From positions 1-64,000 of the forward strand of contig JANFAH010000071.1 of assembly GCA_024663395.1 (NCBI GenBank): DNA of 64,000 bases, written 5' to 3'. The translations under genes were made by a program, and so were the position numbers. Source of the DNA: Pisolithus tinctorius (taxonomy: Eukaryota > Basidiomycota > Agaricomycetes > Boletales > Pisolithaceae). Positions 1-12,600 of this stretch are shown piece by piece. Under the pieces are notes generated by a model that made no database searches, was not told the DNA's origin, and saw only the letters and a program-made list of their open reading frames with translations. Each line of letters begins with the position of its first letter. Positions within the stretch are counted from its first letter, which is position 1.

Positions 1-60
1 CTTGTAGGGGGTTATTGGCGATGATTTTGCATCCATCTTTCAACTTCCCATCAGCTCTAC

Positions 61-1268
61 ATGCAGTCCACTCTCGTGAATAACATTTTACACTATACTC
101 CGTGGCGTAGGCGCACATTTGAGCCGTACAAGCTTGCTCAACAAGTCCGAAAGGAGAGAACTTTGCGACGTCTTGAGCTGTCAGAGGTTCCCGATGCAAT
201 TCTAGCAGGCGATCCAAGTTCTATGGACGGGGCAGATACCGAGCCACTTACTTCTGAGGTGCCCGACGCAACCTCAGCAGATGATCCAAGTCCCGTGGAC
301 GAGGCGAATACTGAGCCACCTACTTCGGAAGTGCCTGGCACAACTCCAGCGGATAATCCAAGTCCCATGGACGAGGCGGATACTGAGCCACCTACTTCAG
401 AGGTGCCCGGCGTAACTCTAGGAGACGATCCAATCTCTGTGGATGGGGCAGATACCAAGCCATTCACCTCTTCACGACATGATGCCCTTGCGGCGTTGGT
501 GCACCTGTCGGACTGCACCATGGACATATCAAGGTATGTAGTGTTTGGCCGCTTCAGGTGTGGCCGTCTTATCTTTGCTGATTCGTTCTGTTATAGGAAA
601 CTAGTTCTCGTCTAGGCTCTACTGTCGAGCGGCCCAGATTTCCTACCCCGCCGCCGCATTCTATGTCCAAGAGGCCCAGGTCTCCTACCCCACCAATTGG
701 ACTTAATGGTATGGCAAAACGTACGACCAGTTCCCACCCCATGAAGAAGATGAAGACCAGCCATACTGTTTCCGGCACGAGCTCTCATGGACCCATAGCG
801 AAACCCCATACTGTGAAGGGGCCTAGGTTAAGATTAGAACAGGATTCCATTCGTACTGCACAGGATACTGGAACGGATAATTCCAATTGCACCGAGAGCA
901 CGGTACGTCGTTCCAGACGACAGGCCACCTTGCCAATACATTTATGTATTTTTTTATTCGTATAATAGGATTCTTCGGCCCAACTTCGGGAAGTTGACAT
1001 GGAGGGGAGCCAAGCCATCCGTACCTTCACTTTCAGATTTCCGATGCCCCGAGAGATATTCATGGGTGCAATGGCAACACTACGTTTAGCTGGCCAAGGA
1101 CGAACTCACGGAGCCAACACAAGTCCTCACGGTGAACACATTCCCGATCTGAACGACAGGCCCTCTGGAAGCCTGCAGCAAGACGCCGGGTCTAATGCTC
1201 AACGGAATGAATCTACCTCCAACGATATGTCATACCTATGTTGTCCCCTGAGGCACCACAAGACTTGA
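61..1268 (+). pseudogene. Spliced low-complexity hypothetical gene, frameshifted
   Basis: A spliced reading frame can be followed through exons 61-533, 605-902 and 969-1268 (about 356 aa). The introns start GTATGT and GTACGT and end TAG. The acceptor at 603-604 keeps the frame, while the nearer one at 595-596 gives an early stop. The protein has four 24-residue acidic repeats, then a basic Pro-rich part with KRPRSPTPP. Near 1230 the frame loses one base relative to the duplicated copy 407 bp downstream, where the frame stays open. The printed C-terminus is therefore a frameshift product and the gene is probably broken. No domain is recognised. The KRPR.PTPP motif also occurs near 7.75 kb, which suggests two degraded copies of one family. 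Confidence 0.4.
181..468 (+). repeat. Four in-frame 72-bp repeats
   Basis: Units begin at 181, 253, 325 and 397. Each codes 24 residues starting SEVPD or SEVPG and ending TEP or TKP plus two residues. The exact 72-bp period keeps the reading frame. Confidence 0.85.
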
Positions 1269-1950
1269 ATGATCGATTCTCATCCATCTCATCGACGCCT
1301 GGGCCTCTCCCACTCCCCTGCCCGTCGCCGCCCAGTTCGTTGCTCCTGACTTTTACGGACCAGGATCAATTGCAACCTCCGGAGGAGAGAATTCTGCATA
1401 TGCAGATTGCACGGTCTGTACATCACCCAGGGCCTCCCAACTCGCCGGGCGAGGACGGCGGACCCGGTCCAGTGTCTAGTATTCTACGAAACCAGCATTA
1501 CCCCATTTCCGATGACGGCAGGGCACCTCGTCCTCATAATGAACTCGATCCCGACCCAAATGATGGACCCTCTGGAAGGCTGCTGCATGACGTCGGGTCT
1601 AATGCGCAACGGAACGAATCTACCTCCAACCGTAATGTCGTGCCTCCGTTGATTTCTGAGGCACCACCAGACATGAATGGTCAATTCTCATCCATCTCAT
1701 CAACCCTGGCCATCATCTGCTTCCCTGCCCGTCGCTTCCCAGTTCATCGCTCCCGACTTCTACAGACCAACTACCTCCAGCGGAGAGAACTTCCCCACAG
1801 TCTGTATGTCACCCACGATTCGGTGAGGATGGTATACCCGGTTTGACGTCTAGAACTCCACGAAATCAGTACTACCCTGTTTTCGATGGCAGCCAAGCGT
1901 CCGGCATGCCCACACCTGCTACCATGCATGAAAACTGCCCAACACCGTCG
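1141..1950 (+). repeat. Imperfect 407-bp tandem duplication inside a gene
   Basis: The stretch coding NDRPSG...GSNAQRNESTSN at about 1152 recurs at about 1559, followed by parallel sequence for SEAPPDMN, the Ser/Ile-rich stretch and the LP-rich part. The second copy is open in the frame of 1238-1846, whereas the first has a one-base deletion near 1230. This looks like unequal duplication inside a decaying hypothetical gene. Confidence 0.6.
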
Positions 1951-2204
1951 ATGCATGATTTTTCGGTTTCTGCTCGCGAACGAATCGGCTCAGTCAGACG
2001 CTGGCATTGCTGGTGTGGAGCTGGACAACGATCATTGGCAAGATGATGCCCTTGCACCTACGACAATAGCGCATCCTTCGATGACTCCGTCATTGCTGGC
2101 TTGCGATCACCTGTCATCACCTGTTGCGACTGTGACCATAGACTCGCTACCAGGTCTTGTCGCCGATAGACCTGAGTTCCCACCGGATAATTTGGTTTCA
2201 CATC

Positions 2205-2870
2205 CTGGTACTGTCTATTGGCTTTTTGCTGCTGCTTGTTGCTGACAACTTACAAGTGCCCGATTTTCATTATGATTGCATGGATAATGTCAACGTCGAA
2301 GATGGCGATGAAGGTTATGGTATGGTAGCTACAGACCAATCCCGAGTGCCTGGTTTCCACGACGACGATGCTGGGCTTGCCGATTCTAGCAGAAATCCCG
2401 ATGTGAGCCAGCGATCCCCGGATGGCAGGATACTTGCCCTATAAAATCAGGGCCTTATGGGAGTGACATCCACAATCGAAAGGAGAGCGGTGGAGGACCT
2501 TCCCCATCTCCTCAACCTGGTACTGTGTCTATTGACCCGTTGCCACTGTTTTCTACTGACGAATTCCAAGTAGCCGATTTCCATGACGAGTGTGTAATGG
2601 AATATGGAGATGTTGAACATAACGATGAAGGGTATGGTTCAGCAGCTGCTGACGAGTCCCAAGTGCCGGTTCCCACGATGACCATGCCATGGAATGCGGA
2701 CATAACGATGTTGATACCGAAGATTACGATGAAGATTGGAGAGGCTATGTGGCAGACTGCGATGGCGAAGATGAGCCCGTCGGTTTTAGCGGGCATACAT
2801 CGGAGAACCCAGGTGTAAGCCAGGGATTTGCAGGACAGCAGCCTTCAGATAAGGCAAGTAATAGGTGTAT
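2205..2870 (+). pseudogene. Acidic repeat gene fragment, duplicated and frameshifted
   Basis: Two copies of one module of roughly 320 bp lie at about 2205-2440 and 2520-2870. Both code a sequence of the type VADFH(D/Y)(D/E)C, an acidic run, DEGYG, then DxSxVPGFHDD. In the second copy one base is missing near 2669 (GGTT read as GTT), so its second half continues in another frame as MECGHNDVDTEDYDEDW. No known domain is visible. It lies just upstream of the repeat-associated hypothetical gene at 2.9-4.3 kb and may be its N-terminal part. Confidence 0.4.
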
Positions 2871-2929
2871 GGTATGATCTCGCCCCAACATTCCTTCCTC
2901 ATAACATGTACTGAAGTAGCTGTATGCAG

Positions 2930-4265
2930 GACGTGGCTCTCGAGCAGCTCTTGGGAGGCGACCAGGTCTGTACTGCTGTACGAAGCTATGCTGCATATGT
3001 TCATGAATTTTCAGAACCAGTCCGTGACAAAGGCAGATCTAATCGTACTCACGTCCGCAGTGCTAGACTTGCGTGATGCTATAGTGACGCAGGGAGCCAT
3101 GGAAAAATCGTCTCCAGCCCCGAAAGGGCTATCTATGGTCACACCTGCCAACCCCACGCTTAACCCTGAGGAAGAGCAGGTGCCCAAACTATGAACGAAA
3201 ATACCGAGATGGTGTGACGCTCGTTTACAGGTAGGTCTTAGCACCCTGGGTGATGTATCTTGATACTAGGATTAATGTCTTACAGGAGAACGTGCGGCAG
3301 CATGCAGTCCACCTTCTAGGTCAAGGGAACAAGTGGTGTCCTTTTCCAATGGCGAGCGTCGTGTCATCACAAGAAACTGCACTATATGCTGCTACAGGGC
3401 GTGGAGGGCCCACTGCTGAGGACTTCCATTTGGACTTCCAAGGACCGCTTTCTTCGGACTGGAACAAACATGCTACAGAAGTCTTTGCATCTCACTTCTT
3501 TGAATGTGGATGGTATGGTTCTCCAAACAAAAGCGCTATTAAGAAGTCTTCCGGACTCACCTGCGCACCCTACGTGCGCAGTACACGGATTTGCAAGCCG
3601 ATAGTGACCCTGATGACGAGCAGCTGCAAATTAAGCGTGACAAAGAAAAGGAGAATGCAAGAGATCAGAGACGCCGCTCGGTAAGATTTCTTATGACATG
3701 GCGTAGGACTCTGCTGAATTCTGGCTGCCTTTCATAGCTGCGACATCGTCGGGCAAATGCTTGCTCGGCACATCTGGACCTTGCGCACTTTAAGCCCCTT
3801 TGGAAAACCCTGCCCCATGATGCAATGAGTGGCGACGAGTCCGACCACCTGCCTGGTTTGAAGCGATATGCCATTACGCGACTGAACTGGCGCTCTCAGA
3901 TGGCTACCGATTGGTTACGAGTGTTTGATCTTATTCATCTTCCACCTGGTTCAATGCGAATGGCCGAGCCAAACATGGTGCTTTCCCACATACGCGGGTC
4001 CCTTCACGCCGGGTGGAATCAGCAGGTGCGGCAGTCCCAGGCTTACTGAGCAACTTCTATGATAGTACCTGGCTCCTCAATCTGGATGACGATGATAAAG
4101 TCAGGCTCAACATACTTCCAGAGGTGGATTTATCACACACGGAGGCTGTTTTGAGGTAAGTTACAGTTCATCCCCTCGCTTGTACTCCATGCGGAACATA
4201 TCACACATTTCTAGGGTAGCGGAGAAATTCAAGGGCGTGAAAGGGAGGAAGCTTGCAAGTAGCGA
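2930..4265 (+). pseudogene. Multi-copy mushroom hypothetical protein, degenerate
   Basis: Exons can be read by eye: about 2938-3060 (EQLLGGDQV, FSEPVRDKGRSNRTH), 3110-3230 (EKSSPAPKGLSMVTP, NYERKYRDGVTLVY), 3287-3680 (QHAVHLLGQGNKW, ETALYAATGRGGPTAEDF, FRTHLRTLRAQYTDLQ-like), then 3739-4158 (LRHRRANACSAHLDLA, LPGLKRYAITRLNWRSQ), with GT-AG introns at 3682-3738 and 4157-4213. The frame breaks before 3190 and near 3946, where a missing base separates DWLRVFDLIHLPPG from FNANGRAKHGAFPHTR. I recognise the wording from repeated hypothetical proteins of Agaricomycetes but know no function. A pseudogene is the best call. Confidence 0.45.
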
Positions 4266-4730
4266 GGTACGCAGTTCTTAGGCTTGGATCATTATCCTAT
4301 TAGAAGGAACACGTTCTGTGGTGTACTTGTGGATAGCTGTTACTACTTGCAGGCGTGTGCATGCTTGGCCCCTGGTACATGTCACCTCTCAATGTACTCA
4401 TGTCGAGCCTTAGCATTAGTAGATTGTTGTTCGTTGCTTAGTTTTCCTTCTCGTGCTATCATATCTGGCAGGCATGACTACGCAACATCTGATGCCAACG
4501 ATGAATGCATGTTCTGATCACTCAAGATCGCTCACCCCGTTATTTTGTCGTTTCCAAGGATAATGTATGGTTCAACTATTCCTATCTTATTGCAACTGAC
4601 CACCGAACCTGGTTTGATCGCAGAACCATTTCCGCTGTGTATATTATCCTGGTGGCTTCAACAGGTGACGTTTCCCTCATCTCTCCACAATTTCGCTTGC
4701 GACCGCTCGAAGAGTTTCGTGAAACAGGCT
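4266..4730. other. No feature recognised
   Basis: About 465 bp with only short frames and no domain, repeat or clear splice structure that I can support. Confidence 0.4.
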
Positions 4731-4738
4731 ACCATATG

Positions 4739-5480
4739 CGAGTTGGGGGGAACAATTGAGCTGTTCCGTGCAGCGTTGGAACTACATCCCCCTGGGCATC
4801 AACGTTGGTCTTCGTCGCTCCGTGAACTTGTTCTCTGTCTCTCGAATAGATATGAAAATCAAGGGGTATTATACTCAGACGTGCAGGACTAGAGCTCTGT
4901 CTGCCAGGCCATCCTGACCATGGCATACCTCTTCACAACCTTGCTTGCGACCTCAGGAGGAGGTTTGTGAAAAAGGCTGTGATCCGCAACTTGGGGGGGG
5001 GTGAGTGACTTGCTCCGTCAAGCTTCAGAACGACATCCCCCTGGACATTCTGATCGGTTCTCAACGATTGGTCCTGATTGGTCTTCATCCCTCCGTGAAC
5101 TTGCTCTCTGTCTGTTCAATAGACATGCCAAGCTTCGGGTAGTTGATGGCTTGGAAGAAGAAGCCATCCCGCTTGGACGCACAGTGCTAGAGCTCTGTCC
5201 AACAGGACATCCCGATCGTGGCATATCTCTCCACCTTGCTCATGGCCTTTGGACGAAGTTTCAGTAACAGGCACGCATGCCTCAGTTGCGCAGGGCATGT
5301 TTTCTTGATCAGGCTACGTCGGTGGTCCATCCATCCAACGAGCAGGGCTGATATCGCCTCTTCCCTTTTCAACCAGGCCATGACGACTGACTTAGACGAT
5401 GCCATGTGTCTTTCAACGTCACACTCGGAGCTCCGATTACCTCATGAAGATGTTTCTGTTACAGGATGTGTTCAGAACCA
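4739..5480 (+). pseudogene. Tetratricopeptide-repeat (TPR) protein fragment
   Basis: Three degenerate units of the TPR type used in many basidiomycete NLR/CHAT-like proteins are visible: IELFRAALELHPPGHQRWSS (4755), LLRQASERHPPGHSDRF (5010) and LGRTVLELCPTGHPDRGISL (5170). The hallmark is a helix, then xLHPPGHPDRxxSL, then a second helix (SLRELALCLFNRHAK). The frame changes between units at about 4890-5000 and 5268, and no nucleotide-binding or effector domain is joined to them. Such proteins bind other proteins through TPR helices. This copy is too broken and short to work. Confidence 0.5.
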
Positions 5481-6048
5481 CTGAAATGACGAGGACGACG
5501 GGGGTGGGGTTTTGTTCCAATAACCCACAAGGCGTGGGAACTCAAACTTACTTTTTCCAACGCCTTTCAGGCTCTCTCTCATCCCATTGCCACTCTCCAC
5601 TACCATCAGTCGTTTCTTACACCCTCTCAACGCTTTCTGGTAAAAGCGATGTTAGAGCCACCTTCTCCTCGCACGTTCTTTGCCAAGACCCCCCGTCGTT
5701 CTGGTGTTTCCCTTGAGCGAGATGTGAGACTTGTGTCCTAGTTTGTTCTGAAGCTAACTTCAGGTAGGAAGTCCCTATCTTGAGGCAGGTATTTCCCATC
5801 CACCGCCAGCGTTCCAAGCCGCATCTTTCCTACTTGAGCATCGCAAAGTTCGTATCACTAGGCCGATGCTTGTGCTTTGTTGTTCACACCTTCCTTTAGC
5901 TATCGTCCATCTATTACTCGAAGCCGTCTTGGATCGTCAAAGCATTTGCTCACGAATTACTCTGTTTCACCATCTCATAATGGGTATGTCTACTAAGCCA
6001 CTCAAGTTTACATCGTCATTTACCATATAAAATGGTAGGCGTGGTGGA
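5481..6048. other. No feature recognised
   Basis: Only short frames. A possible remnant of the TPR gene tail or of the leader of the gene at 6049, but nothing specific can be supported. Confidence 0.35.
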
Positions 6049-7062
6049 TTGCACAATCAAGCCACAGCTGCTCATCCATCTCGAACGAAGTACAGTTCAG
6101 AGGTTATGCCAGGCATACGATGTCCATTTGAGGGTAATACTACAGGCCTTTCCTCGTCTACTTGCAAACTGCCCATTCCTTACATGACCCCCAACCCGCT
6201 GGCGGGTCCAACCGAGGGTCGCACCTTTGTAAACATAAAATTTGTAGCCACCGCCCAGGCATCTCCTTCAGTGACCTCACCTGTGGCCCAAATTATCGAC
6301 TCGACTAGCAACCATCTCGGTGGCGTTGTCAACCCTCTAGCGAGATCTGGACTGGTGGCCCCTTGCTCGACTCTGTCCTCTCTCACCTCTCTCGGCAGTC
6401 TCACCGGTAGTGATGACTCCGAATCCACCACTGGTGTTCAGGATCGTGTGGAGACCGTCCACTCCCAAGGCCCTTGTCAGGCTTCTGGGAAGGATGCAAT
6501 ACCAATCGTAGTTACTCGTCCTCCGGACAAGCTTCCCACTGCAACAGAAGGTTTGAGTGGTACGAAGTCACAAATCTCAGCCGTCCCAACCCACGATCAG
6601 CCTGCTCCTGTTTTCTCATTCAGCTCTCTCCACATGCCTGGACCGGTGACAAACTCGCCCCCCGTTGTGGTTGTAGAGTCACAGCCGGAAGCCCCTCCTT
6701 TGGTTCCTTTGGTTGGTAAAGTCTCACCTTTGAGGTGCACATGGAAGGCTATTAGGGGCAAGAAAGAGTGGGTTGTTTTCTACAAGTCAGCTGGCGGCCA
6801 GCCCTTGGACTTGCCACCTGAGGTTCCCCATGCATACGAATACCCGCCAAATACAGCGGACTTATATGTTCACCAAGATTGAAGCAAGGGCATGTTTCAG
6901 GTCTGGATCTGGTTAGGTGATAAATGGGCTGACGCTCAGATCAACGCTTGTCATCCAGTGTTGCCCGGATATCATCTAAAGTTATTGGACAATGGAGACC
7001 CATCGTGGGTGACCAGGAAAATGATAATTACTGACCAAGGCAGGGCAAAAAGAAAACTTTAG
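6049..7062 (+). pseudogene. Ser/Pro-rich hypothetical protein with one in-frame TGA
   Basis: The frame is open from 6049 to a TGA at 6880-6882 (277 aa) and then continues in the same frame to TAG at 7060-7062 with protein-like sequence (MFQVWIWLGDKWADAQINA, VTRKMIITDQGRAKRKL). The simplest reading is one protein of about 337 aa interrupted by a CGA>TGA change. The first 200 residues are Ser/Thr/Pro-rich. The C-terminal part (CTWKAIRGKKEWVVFYKS, then YEYPPNTADLYV) looks folded. No family is recognised. The real start is uncertain because a second open frame overlaps around 6035. Confidence 0.4.
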
Positions 7063-7099
7063 TGCTGAGCTATTGAGCCCTTACTTCCCACTCCTGCTG

Positions 7100-8330
7100 T
7101 AATTGTAATGAACGAGATTTTTTCTATACGACCTTAGTTCTAGGCAGATTCGGAGAAAACATGTGTTGTATTGCTGTATTGAATTGTGACGAGTTAGACA
7201 TCCAGACTTGGAACACGCCGAGGTGATCTGTGTGTCCTCTGGGCATCCATTCATGTTCCCAAGGCGCAGGACGCAGGATTGCGCTAGGTGGAAGAAGTAA
7301 TGGCATCATGTTTGATGACTTCCTAGTACGTGCTAGAGCAACAGAGACATATACTGTCCCCCCGGCCGTACTCTCGCCTCCACCCCACCCTTCCCATGGC
7401 CTGCAGACATCTCGACCGTGCCCGGTCAAAATCTTCTCAGCGATATACCATTTTCGATATTCACCCAATGTCAATGCTGGTGGGCCGCATTCGATGGCTC
7501 TGATACCACCCTCTATGCCCGGTTCAAGGTACTCGCCTTCGGGATCATATTCACACTCTCCAAGTCTGATCACTTACATGGCTTCTGCCTCGTCTTCGTC
7601 ATCTCTGTCCCCAACCCGTTTCTGGCAAATCGTCAAAATCGCCGAAAGCGCCACAGGTGCTCTCCCTAGTCAGGTCTGTTCACGGGTCCATATCACTTTA
7701 TCCATTGGGTCATCTCATCACTCTTTCCTAGGAAGATGTTTCTGCTGCCAAGCGACCCAGGCCTCCTACCCCTCTACTTGGGCTGGACTCAAAGAGCCCT
7801 GAGAGCGGTGTTGATGAATGTGTGGCCGCGCACGTCGTCTTGCCTTTGCCACATCGTGCGTGAGCACCGTATGATGCTCGTGGGCCATCGATGTCCCAAA
7901 TCGATAACAGAACGCACCCCCTGCGGCGAGTATGTGTTAGCAACATTAAGAGGAAATCCGAGGGGTGGCGAGAGCATCCACAAGGTAATTCGAGTGGTTG
8001 CAAGGGTATACTGGATGTATGGTGCGCGTTTCTGTTCGCGCGAGCTTTGCTGACGCTTCGTAGGGTTCGCTTTGATCTTTCCTCGTCGACGTCGAGTCCT
8101 GTAGGGGATACAGATGTGCACGATAAGGTCTGAAGGTGGTTCGGGCGGCACAGGTGAGTCGTTTGGCTGCATTCTGTCTTGCCTCGGACGTTCTGACATC
8201 GGGTGTCAGGTACCTTCGTTTTCTCTATTCCATGTGAGCGGATGGCGCTGCCGCCTGTAGCATTGCCACTACCACCACTGTGCCGCTCGCCATTGGCATC
8301 CTTTGGCCGAAACTCCACACCTGGTGAGTT
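7100..8330. other. Degenerate gene remnants, strand uncertain
   Basis: Frames overlap on both strands. On the plus strand a piece near 7735-7860 (EDVSAAKRPRPPTPLLGLDS) follows an acceptor-like TTTCCTAG and resembles the KRPRSPTPP part of the first gene. GT-AG pairs also occur at 8156-8210 and 8322-8373. On the minus strand a 149-codon frame (7124-7573) has ordinary composition (EYDPEGEYLEPGIEGG). I cannot decide between them. The plus-strand spliced reading is slightly favoured. Confidence 0.25.
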
Positions 8331-8333
8331 CTT

Positions 8334-9032
8334 TCATATCTCGGCCATTTGAGTGCTGATCGTTCTTATCTTCAGCTTCGTCGACGCGCTCCCAGTGTCC
8401 CCATCATCCTCCCAGTGAGGGGTATCCCCTCCGTGCTCACCCAGGCTCCCAGTCCCATCAGATGGGACTTTCCATGTGTGCTGACTGTTGCAGATCTCGT
8501 GTTGTGTCGCTTGCGCACGATCTCGCTCGCCCTCTTGCAGTGGCTTGAGCCACCTTTGCTTGTCAGTGAGTGTGCCCTGATTTGAAGGAGTCACTTGCGC
8601 TTCGCGAGGACATGGTAAGGCAATTTCTCCGTTGTCGAATGTTCGCCCTTGTGCTAACTTCTTTTCTGTGCTTGTAGTACCAAATACTTGGTCAGGATGT
8701 TGAGTGGACGAATTTGAGCATGTAACATGGGTGTATGGAGGGTCAGGTATGTTGGCGATCAGACGACTGCACATTTGGATGTGCTGATCGTTTCTGATAG
8801 GCATTTGAAGTGTAGTTTTGATGATGTGAACATCTTCTAGATTAGTAGAATTGATTTCGAGATTGACAGTCTCGATGTTGGGTTCGGATAGAAGTAGATC
8901 GCCTTCTGTCGTGTCAACAATGGGTTGACTGCATGTGCCTATAGTGTTGGGCTTGTCTATATGGCCATTTGATACTTCTGGGTTTGCATCTTCAGGCTCA
9001 TCCATCTGGCCGCTGTCCACTTCACACAGCAC
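8334..9032 (-). CDS. Unrecognised open frame, 232 codons
   Basis: The frame runs from ATG at 9032 to a stop at 8334. The predicted protein is polar, Thr/Asp/Gln-rich, without membrane segments or a recognisable domain. Splice-like signals of a competing plus-strand gene overlap its 3' half, so it may be a shadow. It sits at the border where CpG content drops. Confidence 0.2.
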   Translation of the reverse strand: MLCEVDSGQMDEPEDANPEVSNGHIDKPNTIGTCSQPIVDTTEGDLLLSEPNIETVNLEINSTNLEDVHIIKTTLQMPIRNDQHIQMCSRLIANIPDPPYTHVTCSNSSTQHPDQVFGTTSTEKKLAQGRTFDNGEIALPCPREAQVTPSNQGTLTDKQRWLKPLQEGERDRAQATQHEICNSQHTWKVPSDGTGSLGEHGGDTPHWEDDGDTGSASTKLKIRTISTQMAEI

Positions 9033-9059
9033 TACCTGGTGGGGTTGTTGCTAACACCT

Positions 9060-9640
9060 CTGTGTAGTGACACTGTACAACATTGCTGGCCCATTTGGAA
9101 TGGGCCGTCGACTTATGTGGGAGCAAGATGTGTTGTCAGAAATAACTCTTGTATATTTCACCTCTTATGATATGAACATTATATGAGATGCAAATTATGA
9201 TATTGTGGTATGAAGTACAGGAAAACATTATTTGAACAATATGACTGATTTGGTTTTAAAAAACTCCTGTATATTTCATAGCACATAATGCAAGCATTAT
9301 CCAAGATGCCAATTCCAATATGTGGTGATGACATACAGGAAACATTATTTGAACAATATGACTAATTGCCATTCAAATATTGCAAGGCTAGTTTTCAAAT
9401 AATGTTGCTCCCATAATTATGTAATTATATTAAACCAATAATGACACATATGCAAGAGATATTTTGATTGAAAACTTTGATTCCATAAGCATATTGCACA
9501 ACACAAGATGTGAACATTACACAGATTTGATTTAAGATATTTCTGTCATTATGTCAAACACATTATTTTGAGGTTATTCAAACTAATGTTTACTATAATG
9601 TCATGAAATATGGTAAACATTATTGGAATTTGCACCTTGT
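9060..9640. other. AT-rich non-coding block with a 122-bp duplication
   Basis: No coding potential. Two imperfect tandem copies of about 122 bp lie at 9145-9388. Both start CTCYTGTATATTTCA and contain the same ACAGGAAA...TTTGAACAATATGACT segment. It could be the edge of an unrecognised element. Confidence 0.5.
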
Positions 9641-9649
9641 GATAGGAGC

Positions 9650-12600
9650 TGGGGTGCATGCACAATAGCTTATCTCAATTTCCTCCAAACCTGGTATGTG
9701 TGAGCATGACATAAGTGCAATGATGGGGTCATGTATGGTCAAAGAAAAGACAGCAAACAGTGAGTGAATGCACCACACAAGTGGGACATCCACTTAGATG
9801 GTGAGCTGGGGGATCTACCACCACCCAAAGGCTTTGTGATGCTTGGAGGTACCACAGGTAGGGCTTCAGAAGTGCAGGGATAACATCTTGTGACCACCAT
9901 CACCATTGGTTTTGTTGCTTCTGCAAACTGCTCAGGCCCAAGGGAGAACTGACCTCCTCATTGAAATGAAGGCTATCCACAAGATCAAAAACATCAGACC
10001 TGCAAGGAGGTGAGCTGTGATGTTGATCTGGTACAGCATTGGCATCTTGTGCAAGGCACTGGTGACCTGGAAGGATGAAGAGAGGTGGGGGTGCAGGGAG
10101 GTAGAGTCCTTTCATACCATAGGGCCAGCAGTGACGAGCTGATGGATGTGGAACAAACAATGACTGAGGGTCCTAGCCAGGTGTAAGTATGTGCAAGTTC
10201 TGCTAGAGGGAAAAGACATACCAAATGACTAGGCATCACCTGAGTATCTGATGATGATGTCAGTGGAAGGGAGTTTGAGACTGCACTCTCCAACTGGCTA
10301 GTTGAAGCTGACACGTCAGGGGGACCCTGTAGGGATAAGCTGATGCGAAGATTGGTTTTCAGAGTAAAATCCAAATACTGAAGGAATATGAAGGGATGCT
10401 TGATTATTGGATGAGAGCAAGGGGGGGGGGTGCAGTTATGTTGGGCAGCTGACTAGTTGATGCCAGTATGACAGAGGGGCCCTGTGGGGAAGACAAACCG
10501 ATTGGAAAAATATTTTGCAGACAAAATCTGACATACCAAGGGTGGAGGAAAGCGAAATGAAGCCTGATGATCAGACAAGGTTGAGGGGTGGGGGGCAATG
10601 CTGGGCATCTGACTAGTTGAAGGAGATGCAATGGAGGAACTCTGCAGGAAGATAAGCCAACATGAATATAAGGAAGTTCACAATGATGAGAAAAACTTAC
10701 AAGGTCAGAGCCATCATCTAATGCATGATGCTAGGAAGAGGAAGCACCACAATTCCTCTGAGGTTTCAGGCAGTGGACTCCCATTTGGTAACTGAACACT
10801 GTGACACAAAGTCAATAGTGTATATGCAGGACTTGAAGTCACTATGAAGTGTCTGAGACCTGAAGTCACCAGACTCTGGGTCAGTACAATAGGAGAGAGT
10901 GGCTACACAGCTGAAATGAAAATTTGACAGCAACATAGGCCAAGACAAGTGCACAGTTGGGAACAAGGGCATGATAAGTGATAACATGAACAGAGAGAGC
11001 TGTCTGCTGGAGGCAAATGGCACAGATGGAGATGAATGAAGTTACTATCTGAAAAAAGTGAGCATACAAATCTGGGACAATTCAAATCAAGGTTCAGCCA
11101 AAAATGATTTCATTGATTATGATTCAGCCCAAACATTGTATTACATAATTGTCAAGACTGCATGCAGAGAAATATATTCTAAATGAATTGAAACATGCAT
11201 GGGAGGGATGGTTGTTGCCCAAGGAAGTCAAATGCAGTTTGCACATAAAATCTGCATGCCAAAGAAAAAACAACATACACCTCCCTATCATCCTGATCTT
11301 TCATCTTGACCAGGTATTGCAAATGGGCAGGTGCTCCTGGCCACATGGACAACAAGTGACAGAACTTGTTGATGTATGGTAGTGCAGTCAGCACATCAGT
11401 AGCACACAGGCCTAACTTGTGTGAGTCCTGTGGTAAAGACTCTGACCACATCACAAGACTGGACTCTCCAGGGAAGATGCTATAGAGGAGAGTCTGGTGG
11501 GTTAACCACATTTCATCTGATGAAGTCCAGGGATTGGGGATGAGGGCCTGATCAAGCACATAAAGCTCATAGCAGAAGTTGAGTTCATACAGTTCCCACA
11601 AAAGGGACTGTATGAACCAGAGAGGGGGATTTGAGAGAGACAAAATTTTAACCTGCACAATGGATGAATACAAAGAGACAGGGCCAAAACAGATGTAATA
11701 TTCACCTGCATTCCTTGCCATGTAATTTCCTCCATTGCCCCTGCCAAACCCTGGGCCAAGTTAATGATACCTTCCCCCAAAATATCCCATACAGCCAACT
11801 TCCTTAATGCAGTCTGTGTCAAGGGGAGAGGGTCGGTGTCAATAGTATTCAAAAAGTCCCTCCACATCTGAGGGGAAGGGAACCTTGAGGGCGAGTGCAG
11901 ATCTACCTGACTAATCCAGAGTGCATGAGCAGACAGCCAATTGAAGAGGTAAATCTTCTTTCGCTCTGGCATAGACACATTGACAAAAAGTGTCAGCTTC
12001 AGGAAGCGATAGCCTGGGTCCATGAGACTGGATGAGACTCTCTGCAAATTCTTGCCAGCTTCTCTCCAAGCAGCTGCAAACATGCTATGGGGTTTCAGAA
12101 TATCTGGCAGGTTAGGTTCCTCCCATTTTGACTCTCCACCTGCTGATGACAATGCTGCAGGGCGGTCAAAAACAAGGAAAGGGAGACCTGAGAATTATGT
12201 ACCTCAAGAAGGGCCTGCAGAGGCTCTGTCCCTTGCAGTTCTGGATTGTCTTGTAGTAGGCTGTCTCCCACTACCAGAGGATGGGCACAACAAGGAAGGA
12301 TATGATATGGGTAGGTGCTCAGGCGCATCAGCAAGGGTACCTTCATAGCCATGGTGGGTATGGTATTGATGGAGGGCATTGCTTGGACCTCACCAGATGG
12401 AAGGGAAGGGCTTTGCCACACTGTTCTCTGTATACATAGACCTGACAATACTGTCAGGGTATGTTAATTGTACCGAGTGTACAATGTTCATAGTCAGGGG
12501 AATATATTCTTTGCTAAAAACAAGCCAGATAGGCACCCCTGCAAAATACAGAGCTTCACATACTTCAGTGGCCCTAACAAAGCAACCCATCCATGTGGAG

